Part shown: positions 1 through 6,383 of the stretch, piece after piece
Numbering within the stretch: the first letter of the stretch is position 1
Layout of the letters: every line of letters starts with the position of its first letter
Origin: Salinicoccus sp. UBA3372
GTDB taxonomy: Bacteria > Bacillota > Bacilli > Staphylococcales > Salinicoccaceae
Length of the DNA: 6,442 nucleotides
Assembly: GCA_002360325.1 (NCBI GenBank)
Contig: DEQG01000051.1
Coordinates: 8,160 to 14,601 of the forward strand
Direction: 5' to 3'
Notes under the pieces: generated by a model
Database searches by the model: none
What the model was told of the DNA's origin: nothing
What the model saw: only the letters and a program-made list of their open reading frames with translations
Made by a program: the position numbers and the translations under genes

Positions 1-285
1 CTGAAGGATGAGGATGTGCTGCAGGATGCGGAAAGTGTGGAACTGACGCTGGAAGAGGGTGAGTTCCATTTCAGTGAAATCATCGGTCTGACCGTATTCA
101 CAGCTGATAATAAACAGCTCGGCAAGGTGACTGATATTTTTCAGACGGGTGCGAATGATGTGTGGGCGGTCCGTGATGAAAATAATAAGGAATATATGAT
201 TCCATATATTGAAGATGTCGTGACCGACATTGACCTGGAGAATGGAAAGATAACCATTACACCGATGGAAGGATTGTTGGAATGA
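1..285 (+). CDS. rimM: Ribosome maturation factor RimM, 3' part (5' end outside window)
   Basis: RimM binds the 30S subunit through S19 and helps the 3' domain of 16S rRNA mature. The frame is open from base 1, so the visible 94 residues are the C-terminal part of a protein usually about 165-175 residues long; the true start lies upstream and the GTG at 16 is only an internal codon. The visible part holds the end of the N-terminal domain ([18 protein letters not shown]) and then the PRC-barrel domain, with the family hallmarks [17 protein letters not shown] and a C-terminal ITPMEGLLE, which closely match the staphylococcal protein as I recall it. The TGA stop (283-285) overlaps the trmD ATG (282-284), so the two genes are translationally linked, a standard rimM-trmD arrangement. 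Identity is secure. Confidence 0.95.
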   Translation: MKDEDVLQDAESVELTLEEGEFHFSEIIGLTVFTADNKQLGKVTDIFQTGANDVWAVRDENNKEYMIPYIEDVVTDIDLENGKITITPMEGLLE

Positions 286-947
286 ATATCCATTACTTGA
301 CTTTGTTCCCGGAAATGTACGACGGGGTGCTGAACTCCTCGATTTTAAAGCGGGCAAAAGATAAAGGTATCGTTGATTATAATCTGATAGATTTTCGGGA
401 CTACACCGAAGATAAGCACAACAAAGTGGATGACTATCCATATGGCGGCGGTGCCGGGATGGTATTGAAACCTGAACCGATCTTCAATGCGATGGATGCA
501 CTGGAAGTTGAAAATCCTCGTGTGATACTATTGTGTCCGCAGGGCGAACCGTTCAATCAGAAGATGGCTGAAGATCTGAGCACGGAAGAGAATATCGTGT
601 TCATATGCGGACATTATGAAGGCTACGACGAGCGTATCCGCACACTTGTGACCGATGAAGTATCCATCGGTGACTATGTACTTACTGGCGGGGAGCTTGC
701 GAGCATGACGATGACGGATGCGATTGTCAGGCTCATACCGAACGTCATCAGCAAACAGGAAAGTCATGAGCAGGACTCGTTTTCCACCGGAATGCTTGAA
801 CATCCGCACTATACACGCCCGAGGGAATACCGCGGGATGAAAGTGCCTGAAGTGCTTTTGAACGGGGACCATAAGAAGATAGACGAGTGGCGCTACAATG
901 AAAGTCTGAAGCGGACTAAGGAGCGCCGTCCGGATTTATTGGATTAA
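282..947 (+). CDS. trmD: tRNA (guanine-N1)-methyltransferase TrmD
   Basis: TrmD methylates G37 of tRNAs next to the anticodon using S-adenosylmethionine and prevents +1 frameshifting; it acts as a cytoplasmic dimer. Visible hallmarks are the N-terminal [25 protein letters not shown] (49-60), and the SPOUT trefoil-knot AdoMet segments PQGEP (86-90), GHYEGYDER (110-118) and [11 protein letters not shown] (128-138). Arg150 and Asp165 (in QDSFS) line up with the catalytic Arg154/Asp169 of the E. coli enzyme. HPHYTRP and RRPDLL close the C-terminal domain. The ATG start is preceded by AAGGA at 269-273, 8 bases away, and overlaps the rimM stop by 4 bp. The protein has 221 residues and stops right after RPDLLD, whereas Staphylococcus and Bacillus TrmD run about 20 residues further; all catalytic parts are nevertheless present. 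Confidence 0.97.
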   Translation: MNIHYLTLFPEMYDGVLNSSILKRAKDKGIVDYNLIDFRDYTEDKHNKVDDYPYGGGAGMVLKPEPIFNAMDALEVENPRVILLCPQGEPFNQKMAEDLSTEENIVFICGHYEGYDERIRTLVTDEVSIGDYVLTGGELASMTMTDAIVRLIPNVISKQESHEQDSFSTGMLEHPHYTRPREYRGMKVPEVLLNGDHKKIDEWRYNESLKRTKERRPDLLD

Positions 948-956
948 AACTTTTAT

Positions 957-984
957 TTGAGGAAAAGATATTGAAAGGCCTCAA
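957..984. repeat. Small inverted repeat between trmD and rplS
   Basis: TTGAGG (957-962) and CCTCAA (979-984) form a perfect 6-bp inverted repeat around a 16-base loop. It lies just after the trmD stop and overlaps the proposed -35 of the rplS promoter. No T-run follows the right arm, so it does not look like an intrinsic terminator. It could be an mRNA 3'-end hairpin for trmD, a protein-binding site, or chance. Confidence 0.3.
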
Positions 985-999
985 TGTATATGGTAATAT
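971..999 (+). promoter_or_regulatory. Probable SigA-type promoter for rplS
   Basis: TTGAAA (971-976, five of six matches to the -35 consensus) is followed after 17 bases by TAATAT (994-999, four of six), which is preceded by TGG, giving an extended -10 (TGn). An overlapping TATTAT at 997-1002 is a second possible -10. Transcription would start near 1005-1007 and give rplS a leader of about 72 bases. No terminator separates trmD from rplS, so read-through from the rimM-trmD unit is also possible. Confidence 0.45.
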
Positions 1000-1005
1000 T
1001 ATACG

Positions 1006-1077
1006 AGTGTTTAGGCACTAATCACAACTCTCCGCTGCTATGATTGGCAAGAAAGTTGGAAGAAGGAGAAGATATTA
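1006..1077 (+). promoter_or_regulatory. Structured rplS leader, candidate L19 autoregulatory element
   Basis: Two adjacent hairpins can be drawn. The first is 1006-1010/1015-1019 (AGTGT with GCACT, one G-U pair, 4-base loop). The second is 1020-1024/1041-1045 (AATCA with TGATT) with a 16-base loop. Inside that loop TCTCC (1029-1033) is complementary to GGAGA (1065-1069), the core of the rplS Shine-Dalgarno sequence, so a pseudoknot could hide the ribosome binding site. Ribosomal-protein leaders upstream of rplS are known in Firmicutes (the L19 leader family in Rfam). That this is a member is my inference from position and structure, since I cannot run the covariance model. Confidence 0.5.
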
Positions 1078-1425
1078 ATGTCACAACAATTAATTAACGA
1101 TTTGACGAAAGAGCAGCTTAAAACAGATCTGCCGGAATTCAAAGCCGGAGATACTGTAAAAGTTCACGTACGTATCATCGAGGGAAGCCGTGAAAGAATC
1201 CAGGTCTTTGAAGGTGTAGTCATCAAAAGACGCGGTGGCGGAATTTCCGAAACATTTACAGTGCGTAAAATCTCATACGGTGTCGGTGTAGAGCGTACAT
1301 TCCCTGTACACACGCCAAAAATTGAGAAAATAGATGTTACTCGTCGTGGACGTGTACGTCGTGCAAAACTTTACTACCTGCGCAGCCTGCGTGGTAAAGC
1401 AGCTCGTATCAGAGAAATTAGATAA
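1078..1425 (+). CDS. rplS: 50S ribosomal protein L19
   Basis: L19 (bL19) sits at the 30S-50S interface and contributes to intersubunit bridges. The 115-residue product has the normal family length and its signature stretches: [58 protein letters not shown] and the basic tail [18 protein letters not shown]. The ATG start follows AAGGAG (1063-1068) at a spacing of 9 bases. Codon choice is visibly biased towards CGT for arginine and GTA/GTT for valine, as expected for a highly expressed gene. It lies between trmD and a strong terminator, the usual position at the end of the rpsP-rimM-trmD-rplS group. Expression is probably tuned by the leader at 1006-1077. Confidence 0.98.
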   Translation: MSQQLINDLTKEQLKTDLPEFKAGDTVKVHVRIIEGSRERIQVFEGVVIKRRGGGISETFTVRKISYGVGVERTFPVHTPKIEKIDVTRRGRVRRAKLYYLRSLRGKAARIREIR

Positions 1426-1432
1426 TTCGATG

Positions 1433-1473
1433 AAAACTCGGACATCACAACTTGATGTTCGAGTTTTTATTTT
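1433..1473 (+). terminator. Intrinsic terminator of rplS
   Basis: The arms 1433-1447 and 1453-1467 form a 15-bp stem (AAAACTCGGACATCA with TGATGTTCGAGTTTT, one G-U pair) around the 5-base loop CAACT, followed by a T-rich tail (TTTTTATTTT, 1464-1473). It begins 8 bases after the rplS stop and closes the ribosomal unit. The four As at the start of the left arm could give weak termination on the opposite strand. Confidence 0.93.
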
Positions 1474-1531
1474 GGTATGATTGTCTGGATAAAGATCAAT
1501 ATAAAAATATCATGACAGTGAGGGAAAAACT

Positions 1532-2401
1532 GTGAGTATAAACTGGTTTCCGGGTCATATGGCCAAGGCAAGAAGAGAAGTTGAAGAAAATTTAAAGAAG
1601 ATAGATGTCATCATAGAAATTCTGGATGCAAGAATTCCTTATTCAAGCCATAATCCGATGATGGACGAGATCACACAGCATAAGCCGCGTGTCGTTGTCC
1701 TGAATAAGATGGATATGGCCGACGAGGGTGAAACGGACCGCTGGATCAGCCATTTCAAGGCACAGGGGAAGTATCCTGTTGCGATCAACGGCCGCAGCCA
1801 CCAGATCATTTCTAAAATTGAGCCGCTGGCCGCTGCAGCGACTAAAGAAATTTTTGAAAAGATGGAAAGTAAAGGGATAAATAAAAGAGCGGTCAGAGCC
1901 ATGATCATTGGCATTCCGAACGTCGGTAAATCGACGGTCATCAATAATATCGCCAAAAGAAAAATCGCCAAAACCGGCAATACACCGGGGGTGACAAAGG
2001 CCCAGCAGTGGATAAAAGCCGGGAAGAACATGGAGCTCCTGGATACCCCGGGGATCCTCTGGCCGAAATTCGAAGACGACACGGTCGGCAAGAAACTGTC
2101 TTTGACAGGTGCGATCAAAGATTCGGTCGTGCCGCTGGATGAAGTGGCCATATTCGGATTGCGATTTTTACAGAAAAACCATCTGTCTGATCTGAACAAA
2201 TTCTATAACATAAAAGCCGATGAAGAGAGCGGGGTCATCGACCTGTATGATGCGATCGGCAAAAGCCGCGGTCTCAAGATGAGCGGCAATGAAATCAACT
2301 ATGAAGCCGTGACGGATAAAGTCATCTACGACATCAGAAATGCAAAGGTCGGCAGATATACATTGGATAAAGTGAGTGATTACGATGGCGACAATCAGTG
2401 A
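1532..2401 (+). CDS. rbgA: Ribosome biogenesis GTPase RbgA (YlqF)
   Basis: RbgA is a GTPase needed for a late step of 50S subunit assembly; in B. subtilis its loss accumulates a 45S particle short of several late proteins such as L16. The 289-residue product shows the circularly permuted G-motif order: G4 NKMD (58-61), then G1 GIPNVGKS (127-134), G2 GNTPGVT (149-155) and G3 DTPG (171-174). The N-terminal WFPGHMAKA carries His9, described as catalytic in B. subtilis RbgA. The C-terminal 100 or so residues match the family's helical RNA-binding domain. The start is GTG 1532, supported by the exact family N-terminus (SINWFPGHM); an ATG at 1512 is out of frame. The ribosome binding site (GTGAGGG, 1518-1524) is moderate. 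Its 3' end overlaps rnhB, so the two are probably one transcript. I see no convincing own promoter, although the rplS terminator lies just upstream. Confidence 0.97.
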   Translation: MSINWFPGHMAKARREVEENLKKIDVIIEILDARIPYSSHNPMMDEITQHKPRVVVLNKMDMADEGETDRWISHFKAQGKYPVAINGRSHQIISKIEPLAAAATKEIFEKMESKGINKRAVRAMIIGIPNVGKSTVINNIAKRKIAKTGNTPGVTKAQQWIKAGKNMELLDTPGILWPKFEDDTVGKKLSLTGAIKDSVVPLDEVAIFGLRFLQKNHLSDLNKFYNIKADEESGVIDLYDAIGKSRGLKMSGNEINYEAVTDKVIYDIRNAKVGRYTLDKVSDYDGDNQ

Positions 2402-3152
2402 AATAACGAAAGAAATCAAACTGATTGAATCTCTCGAGGCACTTGAATCGTGTCCGTATAACAAAGACGCCCGGGCAGGTGTCCAAAAAGCATTGCTGCA
2501 GCACAGAAACCGCCTTGAAAAACAGGCGCTTCTGCTGGAAAAGTACGAATACATGATGAGATATGAAAATGAACACCCGGGAAAGGTTGTCGCAGGCATC
2601 GATGAGGCGGGACGCGGCCCGATAGCAGGTGAAGTTGTTGCCGCAGCAGTGATTCTGCCGGATGATTTCAAACTGCCGGGGCTGGATGATTCAAAGAAGC
2701 TGTCGCTCAAAAAGCGTCTGGAGTTCCGTGAACTCATCATGGCACATGCAGATTACGGCATCGGTATCGCCTCTGCAGAGGAAATAGATAAATATAATAT
2801 TTACCAGGCGGCAAAAATTGCAATGAACCGTGCGCTGGAAAATCTTACAGAAAAACCGGATCATCTGCTGATCGACGCTATGACGCTGGATACGGGTATT
2901 GAACAGACATCAATCATCAAAGGAGATGCGAATTCCAACTCGATTGCTGCTGCAAGCGTGCTTGCGAAAACAACTCGTGATATGATGATGGATAGTTATA
3001 GTAAAGAGTTCCCCGGCTATGATTTTGAGAACAACAAAGGCTACGGGACGAGGAAACATCTCGACGGCATAGAGAATTTCGGCATCACAAAGATACATCG
3101 GAAGACTTTTGAGCCGGTGAAAAGTAAAATTAACCAGAAAACATTGTTTTGA
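2385..3152 (+). CDS. rnhB: Ribonuclease HII
   Basis: RNase HII cuts the RNA strand of RNA-DNA hybrids and removes single ribonucleotides from DNA. From ATG 2385 the product is 255 residues. Residues 1 to about 68 form the N-terminal extension typical of Firmicutes RNase HII. The catalytic domain has [10 protein letters not shown] (Asp73, Glu74), LDDSKKL, LLIDAM (Asp164), [12 protein letters not shown] (Asp199), GYGTRKHL and the closing [10 protein letters not shown]. The four acidic metal ligands are all present. A GTG at 2376 in the same frame would add three residues; I prefer ATG because it leaves more room for the poor ribosome binding site (AAAGTGAGTGA), but the choice is uncertain. It overlaps rbgA by 17 bp (26 bp with the GTG), suggesting translational coupling. 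The protein ends in QKTLF, resembling a sliding-clamp-binding motif. No terminator follows. Confidence 0.95.
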   Translation: MATISEITKEIKLIESLEALESCPYNKDARAGVQKALLQHRNRLEKQALLLEKYEYMMRYENEHPGKVVAGIDEAGRGPIAGEVVAAAVILPDDFKLPGLDDSKKLSLKKRLEFRELIMAHADYGIGIASAEEIDKYNIYQAAKIAMNRALENLTEKPDHLLIDAMTLDTGIEQTSIIKGDANSNSIAAASVLAKTTRDMMMDSYSKEFPGYDFENNKGYGTRKHLDGIENFGITKIHRKTFEPVKSKINQKTLF

Positions 3153-3155
3153 CAG

Positions 3156-3184
3156 TTTACTTTAATATTTACCTTTTCTATAAT
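3156..3184 (+). promoter_or_regulatory. SigA-type promoter of sucCD
   Basis: TTTACT (3156-3161, four of six) and a perfect TATAAT (3179-3184) are separated by 17 bases; transcription would start near 3191, about 30 bases before sucC. A perfect TTGACA (3149-3154) overlaps the rnhB stop codon but lies 24 bases from this -10, too far to be its partner. A second perfect TATAAT lies at 3199-3204, but a start from it would fall in the ribosome binding site. I saw no catabolite-response (cre) box here. Confidence 0.7.
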
Positions 3185-3222
3185 TGGAGTGTAAGGATTA
3201 TAATTATCTTAGGAGGAAGAAC

Positions 3223-4392
3223 ATGAATATTCATGAGTATCAAGGGAAAGAAATTTTTCGCTCTATGGGTGTAAACGTTCCAACAGGCAGCGTTGCATAT
3301 ACACCTGAAGAGGCTGTGAAGGCAGCAAAAGAGCTGGACACGGATGTCTATGTTGTCAAAGCTCAAATTCATGCCGGCGGCAGAGGTAAAGCCGGAGGGG
3401 TTAAAATTGCCAAAACTATCGATGAAGTAAAAGAGTACGCTAAAGAATTACTTGGAAAAGTATTAGTGACTCCTCAGACAGGACCTGAAGGCAAAGAAGT
3501 TAAAAGACTGCTTGTCGAAGAAGGCTGCGATATTCAAAGTGAATATTATATCGGTTTTGTCATTGACCGCGCAACTGACAGAATAGTTCTCATGGGCTCT
3601 GAAGAGGGCGGAACTGAAATTGAAGAAGTTGCGGCGACTAATCCTGAGAAAATATTTAAAGAGGTCGTTGATCCGGTTATCGGCTTGATGCCTTATCAGG
3701 CAAAGCGTCTGGCATTCAATATCAACATACCTAAAGAGTCTGTTAACAAAGCAGCAAAATTGATGCTTTCCCTTTACAACGTCTTCGTTGAAAAAGATGC
3801 TTCCATCATCGAGATCAACCCGCTTGTCACAACAGGCGAAGGCGATGTGCTCGCACTTGATGCGAAAGTGAACTTCGATGAAAACGCATTGTTCAGACAG
3901 AAAAATGTTGTTGAACTGCGTGACCTGGACGAAGAAGATCCAAAAGAAATCCAGGCTTCCAAATATGATCTGTCATACGTTGCACTGGACGGCAACATCG
4001 GCTGTATGGTTAACGGTGCCGGCCTTGCAATGGCAACGATGGACACAATCAACCACTTTGGCGGAAAGCCTGCCAACTTCCTTGACGTAGGGGGCGGCGC
4101 GACAGCTGAAAAGGTTACAGAAGCATTCAAAATCATCCTTGGTGATGAGGGCGTTAAAGGTATTTTCGTCAACATCTTCGGCGGTATCATGAAATGTGAC
4201 ATCATTGCGCAAGGTGTCGTGGAAGCTGTTGAAAACGTAGGACTTGAAATTCCATTGGTCGTACGTCTTGAAGGTACGAACGTCGACGAAGGCAAAAAGA
4301 TCCTGAAAGATTCAGGTCTTGATATCACTCCGGCGACAACAATGGCTGAAGGCGCTCAAAAGATTATTGCGGCAGTAGAAGAAAATAAATAA
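3223..4392 (+). CDS. sucC: Succinyl-CoA synthetase (ADP-forming), beta subunit
   Basis: SucC pairs with SucD to convert succinyl-CoA, ADP or GDP and phosphate into succinate, CoA and a nucleoside triphosphate in the TCA cycle. The 389-residue product has the usual length. Residues 1 to about 230 are the ATP-grasp domain: [10 protein letters not shown], the nucleotide-binding [16 protein letters not shown] (46-61), LLVEEG, EINPLV with Glu197 and Asn199, and Asp213 in LDAK, matching the E. coli metal/nucleotide residues. The C-terminal ligase domain has [15 protein letters not shown] (256-270), [20 protein letters not shown] and VVRLEGTN. The start is ATG 3223, just after AGGAGG (3211-3216, spacing 6); the frame is open further upstream, but ATG 3184 overlaps the promoter and would add 13 residues not found in the family. 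sucD follows after 21 bp, and codon use is that of a well-expressed gene. Confidence 0.97.
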   Translation: MNIHEYQGKEIFRSMGVNVPTGSVAYTPEEAVKAAKELDTDVYVVKAQIHAGGRGKAGGVKIAKTIDEVKEYAKELLGKVLVTPQTGPEGKEVKRLLVEEGCDIQSEYYIGFVIDRATDRIVLMGSEEGGTEIEEVAATNPEKIFKEVVDPVIGLMPYQAKRLAFNINIPKESVNKAAKLMLSLYNVFVEKDASIIEINPLVTTGEGDVLALDAKVNFDENALFRQKNVVELRDLDEEDPKEIQASKYDLSYVALDGNIGCMVNGAGLAMATMDTINHFGGKPANFLDVGGGATAEKVTEAFKIILGDEGVKGIFVNIFGGIMKCDIIAQGVVEAVENVGLEIPLVVRLEGTNVDEGKKILKDSGLDITPATTMAEGAQKIIAAVEENK

Positions 4393-4413
4393 AATTTAAC
4401 GGAGGAATTCACT

Positions 4414-5322
4414 GTGGGTGTTTTTATTGATAAAGATACGAAAGTATTAGTACAAGGTATCACTGGCTCGACTGCATTATTCCATACAGAGCAGATGCTT
4501 GAATATGGCACTAAAATTGTGGCAGGTGTAACACCTGGTAAAGGCGGCCAGGAAGTTCAGGGCGTCCCTGTGTTCAATACAGTAGAGGAAGCTAAAGAAG
4601 AAACTGGTGCAACAGTATCTGTAATCTATGTTCCTGCACCGTTCGCAGCAGATGCAATCATCGAAAGTGCGGATGCAGAACTGGATCTTGTCATCTGTAT
4701 TACAGAGCATATCCCTGTAATCGACATGGTTAAAGTAAAACGTTATTTAGAAGGCAAGAAAACACGACTTGTCGGCCCTAACTGTCCGGGTGTCATCACT
4801 GCGGATGAGTGTAAGATCGGTATCATGCCTGGATATATTCACAAAAAAGGCCACGTCGGTGTAGTCAGCCGTTCAGGTACATTGACTTATGAAGCTGTTC
4901 ATCAGCTGACGCAGGCTGGAATCGGCCAGACAACCGCTGTCGGTATCGGCGGAGACCCGGTAAACGGTACGGACTTCATCGATGCGCTTAAAGCATTCAA
5001 CGAAGATCCTGAGACTGAAGCGGTCGTCATGATTGGTGAAATCGGCGGTACTGCTGAAGAAGAAGCGGCAGAGTGGATCAAGGAAAATATGACCAAGCCG
5101 GTAGTAGGATTCATCGGCGGTGTGACTGCACCTCCAGGGAAACGCATGGGCCACGCCGGCGCAATCATCTCAGGCGGTAAAGGTACAGCAGATGAAAAAA
5201 TCAAAACAATGAACGCTTGCGGTATCGAAACTTCAGATACACCGTCAGAAATCGGTGAAACTCTGATCAACCGTATCAAAAAAGAAGAAGGCCTTTATGA
5301 AAAGTGCCTGACTGTAAAATAA
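4414..5322 (+). CDS. sucD: Succinyl-CoA synthetase, alpha subunit
   Basis: SucD binds CoA and carries the histidine that is phosphorylated during the reaction; it forms the enzyme with SucC. The 302-residue product matches the family length. Order of features: Rossmann CoA-binding domain with [12 protein letters not shown] (13-24) and GVTPGKGGQ (38-46), [38 protein letters not shown] (121-140), SRSGTLTYE, then the ligase domain with GEIGG (Glu209, equivalent to Glu208 of E. coli) and [18 protein letters not shown], in which His247 is the phosphorylated residue. The TGSTALFH variant, in place of TGSQGTFH of many bacteria, is shared with the Staphylococcus protein as I recall it. Start GTG 4414 follows GGAGG (4401-4405) at 8 bases; no terminator lies between sucC and sucD, so they form one operon closed by the hairpin at 5349. 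Confidence 0.97.
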   Translation: MGVFIDKDTKVLVQGITGSTALFHTEQMLEYGTKIVAGVTPGKGGQEVQGVPVFNTVEEAKEETGATVSVIYVPAPFAADAIIESADAELDLVICITEHIPVIDMVKVKRYLEGKKTRLVGPNCPGVITADECKIGIMPGYIHKKGHVGVVSRSGTLTYEAVHQLTQAGIGQTTAVGIGGDPVNGTDFIDALKAFNEDPETEAVVMIGEIGGTAEEEAAEWIKENMTKPVVGFIGGVTAPPGKRMGHAGAIISGGKGTADEKIKTMNACGIETSDTPSEIGETLINRIKKEEGLYEKCLTVK

Positions 5323-5325
5323 ACT

Positions 5326-5345
5326 TCATATACTCTTCTATATGA
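5326..5345 (+). repeat. Short AT-rich hairpin after sucD
   Basis: TCATATA (5326-5332) and TATATGA (5339-5345) form a perfect 7-bp inverted repeat with the 6-base loop CTCTTC, three bases after the sucD stop and directly before the terminator. It is AT-rich and weak; it may add to 3'-end structure of the sucCD mRNA or be chance. Confidence 0.3.
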
Positions 5346-5348
5346 TTG

Positions 5349-5392
5349 AAAATAGTGCTGTCCCATTTGCGGACAGCACTATTTTTGTCTTT
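5349..5392 (+). terminator. Strong intrinsic terminator of sucCD
   Basis: The arms 5349-5363 and 5371-5385 pair perfectly over 15 bp (AAAATAGTGCTGTCC with GGACAGCACTATTTT) around the 7-base loop CATTTGC, followed by TTTTTGTCTTT (5382-5392). It sits 26 bases after the sucD stop and separates the TCA-cycle unit from dprA. The leading AAAA of the left arm means it could also act on transcripts from the other strand. Confidence 0.96.
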
Positions 5393-5444
5393 AATTACCA
5401 ATTTTTGAATTGATAATGTAAAATTTAAATTCGGTTTTTTAACA

Positions 5445-5450
5445 TATAAT
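5445..5450 (+). promoter_or_regulatory. Possible -10 element of the dprA promoter
   Basis: A perfect TATAAT sits 34 bases before the dprA start, after a strong terminator, so dprA needs a promoter in this gap. No good -35 lies at 16-18 bases; the upstream sequence is very AT-rich (TTTAAAT around 5424-5430; TTGATA at 5410-5415 is too distant). A start would be expected near 5457. I found no competence-type (SigH-like) promoter I could name. Confidence 0.35.
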
Positions 5451-5467
5451 TAAAGTTATCATATAAC

Positions 5468-5482
5468 GAGGTGATGACTTGA
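5468..5482 (+). promoter_or_regulatory. dprA ribosome binding site, TTG start and overlapping ATG-ACT-TGA
   Basis: GAGGTGAT (5468-5475) is an eight-base match to the anti-Shine-Dalgarno end of 16S rRNA, with GAGG 7 bases before TTG 5479; this decides the TTG as the dprA start. An ATG at 5474 lies inside the Shine-Dalgarno match and opens a two-codon frame ATG-ACT-TGA (5474-5482) whose stop overlaps the TTG. The ATG is probably too close to GAGG to be used well. Confidence 0.55.
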
Positions 5483-6276
5483 ACTTTTTAGCGCTGTCAT
5501 ATGCAGGAATTACTGTGCAGGAATACCGTGAAATAAAAAACTGCCCGTCTGAATTCAGACTGCCGCAGAAAATACAAAATAAGCTTTCAGCCGCTTACAG
5601 GCTGAATACGGAACAGATCATGATGCAGCTGGCGGACCGGAACATTACATGCATGACCATCGATGATGAGGATTATCCGCCGCTGCTGAAAGAGATACAC
5701 GACCCGCCATATATACTCTATCTAAAAGGCGACAGGAGTTTATTGAACAGACCGATGTTCGGAATCGTCGGCAGCAGGAAAGCGACGAGATATACATCCG
5801 AGGCTCTGGCGAAAATCATACCCGGTTTAAAAAATATATGTGTCGTTTCCGGCCTTGCGTACGGGGCGGATGAAATCGCACATAAACTATGCCTTTCTTA
5901 TGGAATATCCACAATAGGGATTCTCGCTTTCGGACATGATGTGCATTACCCAAAATCTACATATGATATACGTGCCCGGATGGAACAGAACGGTCTGACA
6001 ATCAGTGAATATCCGCCGCATTCTCCAATTGAGAAATGGCGTTTTATCGCCCGCAACCGTATCATAGCGGGTTTATCCAAAGGTATTCTCGTAACGGAGG
6101 CAGAAAAGAAAAGCGGCAGCCTGATCACTTTGGAAATGGCCATGAATGAGAACAGGAACACATACTGCCTTCCCGGAAACATCACTTCACTGCTGTCAAA
6201 AGGGACGAATGCGCGGCTGCAGGAAGGTGCGGAAATGGTACTCGGCAGCGACGACATTCTGAAGGATTATTTTTAA
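5479..6276 (+). CDS. dprA: DNA-processing protein DprA (Smf)
   Basis: DprA binds incoming single-stranded DNA during natural transformation and loads RecA on it; homologues are also kept in bacteria not known to be competent. The 265-residue product has a divergent N-terminal part (1 to about 90, including DYPPLLKEIHDPPYILYLKG) and the Rossmann-like DprA core: GIVGSRKATRYT (95-106), SGLAYGADEIAH (124-135, where the family usually has Gly-Ile-Asp), FGHDVHYPKS, ISEYPPHSP, FIARNRIIAGLS (189-200), EAEKKSGSLIT (207-217), LPGNI and GTNARLQEGA (242-251). It ends soon after the core, so the C-terminal winged-helix domain of many DprA proteins is absent. The start is TTG 5479; an in-frame TAA at 5464 rules out a longer protein. 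ATA, AGA and AGG codons are more frequent than in sucCD, suggesting low expression. No terminator follows before topA. Confidence 0.95.
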   Translation: MNFLALSYAGITVQEYREIKNCPSEFRLPQKIQNKLSAAYRLNTEQIMMQLADRNITCMTIDDEDYPPLLKEIHDPPYILYLKGDRSLLNRPMFGIVGSRKATRYTSEALAKIIPGLKNICVVSGLAYGADEIAHKLCLSYGISTIGILAFGHDVHYPKSTYDIRARMEQNGLTISEYPPHSPIEKWRFIARNRIIAGLSKGILVTEAEKKSGSLITLEMAMNENRNTYCLPGNITSLLSKGTNARLQEGAEMVLGSDDILKDYF

Positions 6277-6316
6277 AAATTTTCAGTATTTGACAGCTGC
6301 GAAAGGTATTAAAGAG

Positions 6317-6345
6317 TTGACAAAAGAAATAAATGCAATTAGTAT
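6317..6345 (+). promoter_or_regulatory. Probable SigA-type promoter of topA
   Basis: A perfect TTGACA (6317-6322) is followed after 17 bases by TAGTAT (6340-6345, four of six). Transcription would begin near 6352, giving a leader of about 32 bases. Another perfect TTGACA lies at 6290-6295, but I find no good -10 at the right distance from it. No dprA terminator lies between, so topA may also be read from the dprA promoter. Confidence 0.6.
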
Positions 6346-6383
6346 TTGATTTTGAAACTACAACCGAAGGAGGCAAACGCATC

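Noticed and set aside
16..18. GTG at 16 as the rimM start
   Set aside because: The frame is open upstream to base 1 and the product would lack the N-terminal RimM domain; the gene is simply cut by the window edge.
957..984. Intrinsic terminator after trmD
   Set aside because: The TTGAGG/CCTCAA stem is only 6 bp with a 16-base loop and no T-run follows.
1471..1505. Promoter for rbgA (TATAAA at 1500-1505)
   Set aside because: No -35 lies at an acceptable distance (TTGTCT at 1481 is 13 bases away, TTTGGT at 1471 is 23). A promoter is needed after the rplS terminator, but I cannot place it with confidence.
528..2740. Long open frames on the minus strand opposite trmD, rbgA and rnhB (for example 528-872, 1639-2199, 2168-2740)
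   Set aside because: They lie antisense to well-recognised genes, have low-complexity Ser/Arg/Phe-rich products with no recognisable motif, and lack ribosome binding sites; they are shadows of the real reading frames.
3184..3222. Longer sucC start at ATG 3184
   Set aside because: It overlaps the -10 element of the promoter, has no ribosome binding site and adds 13 residues absent from the family; ATG 3223 has AGGAGG at correct spacing and the standard [11 protein letters not shown]-terminus.
3879..3895. Catabolite-response-like sequence TGAAAACGCATTGTTCA inside sucC
   Set aside because: It resembles a cre half but the second half is out of register with the consensus, and it lies deep in the coding region; ordinary codons explain it.
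3774..5279. Minus-strand and alternate-frame open frames within sucC and sucD (for example 3774-4328 and 4902-5279 minus, 3878-4090 plus)
   Set aside because: They are fully contained in strongly conserved genes, and their products resemble no family I know.
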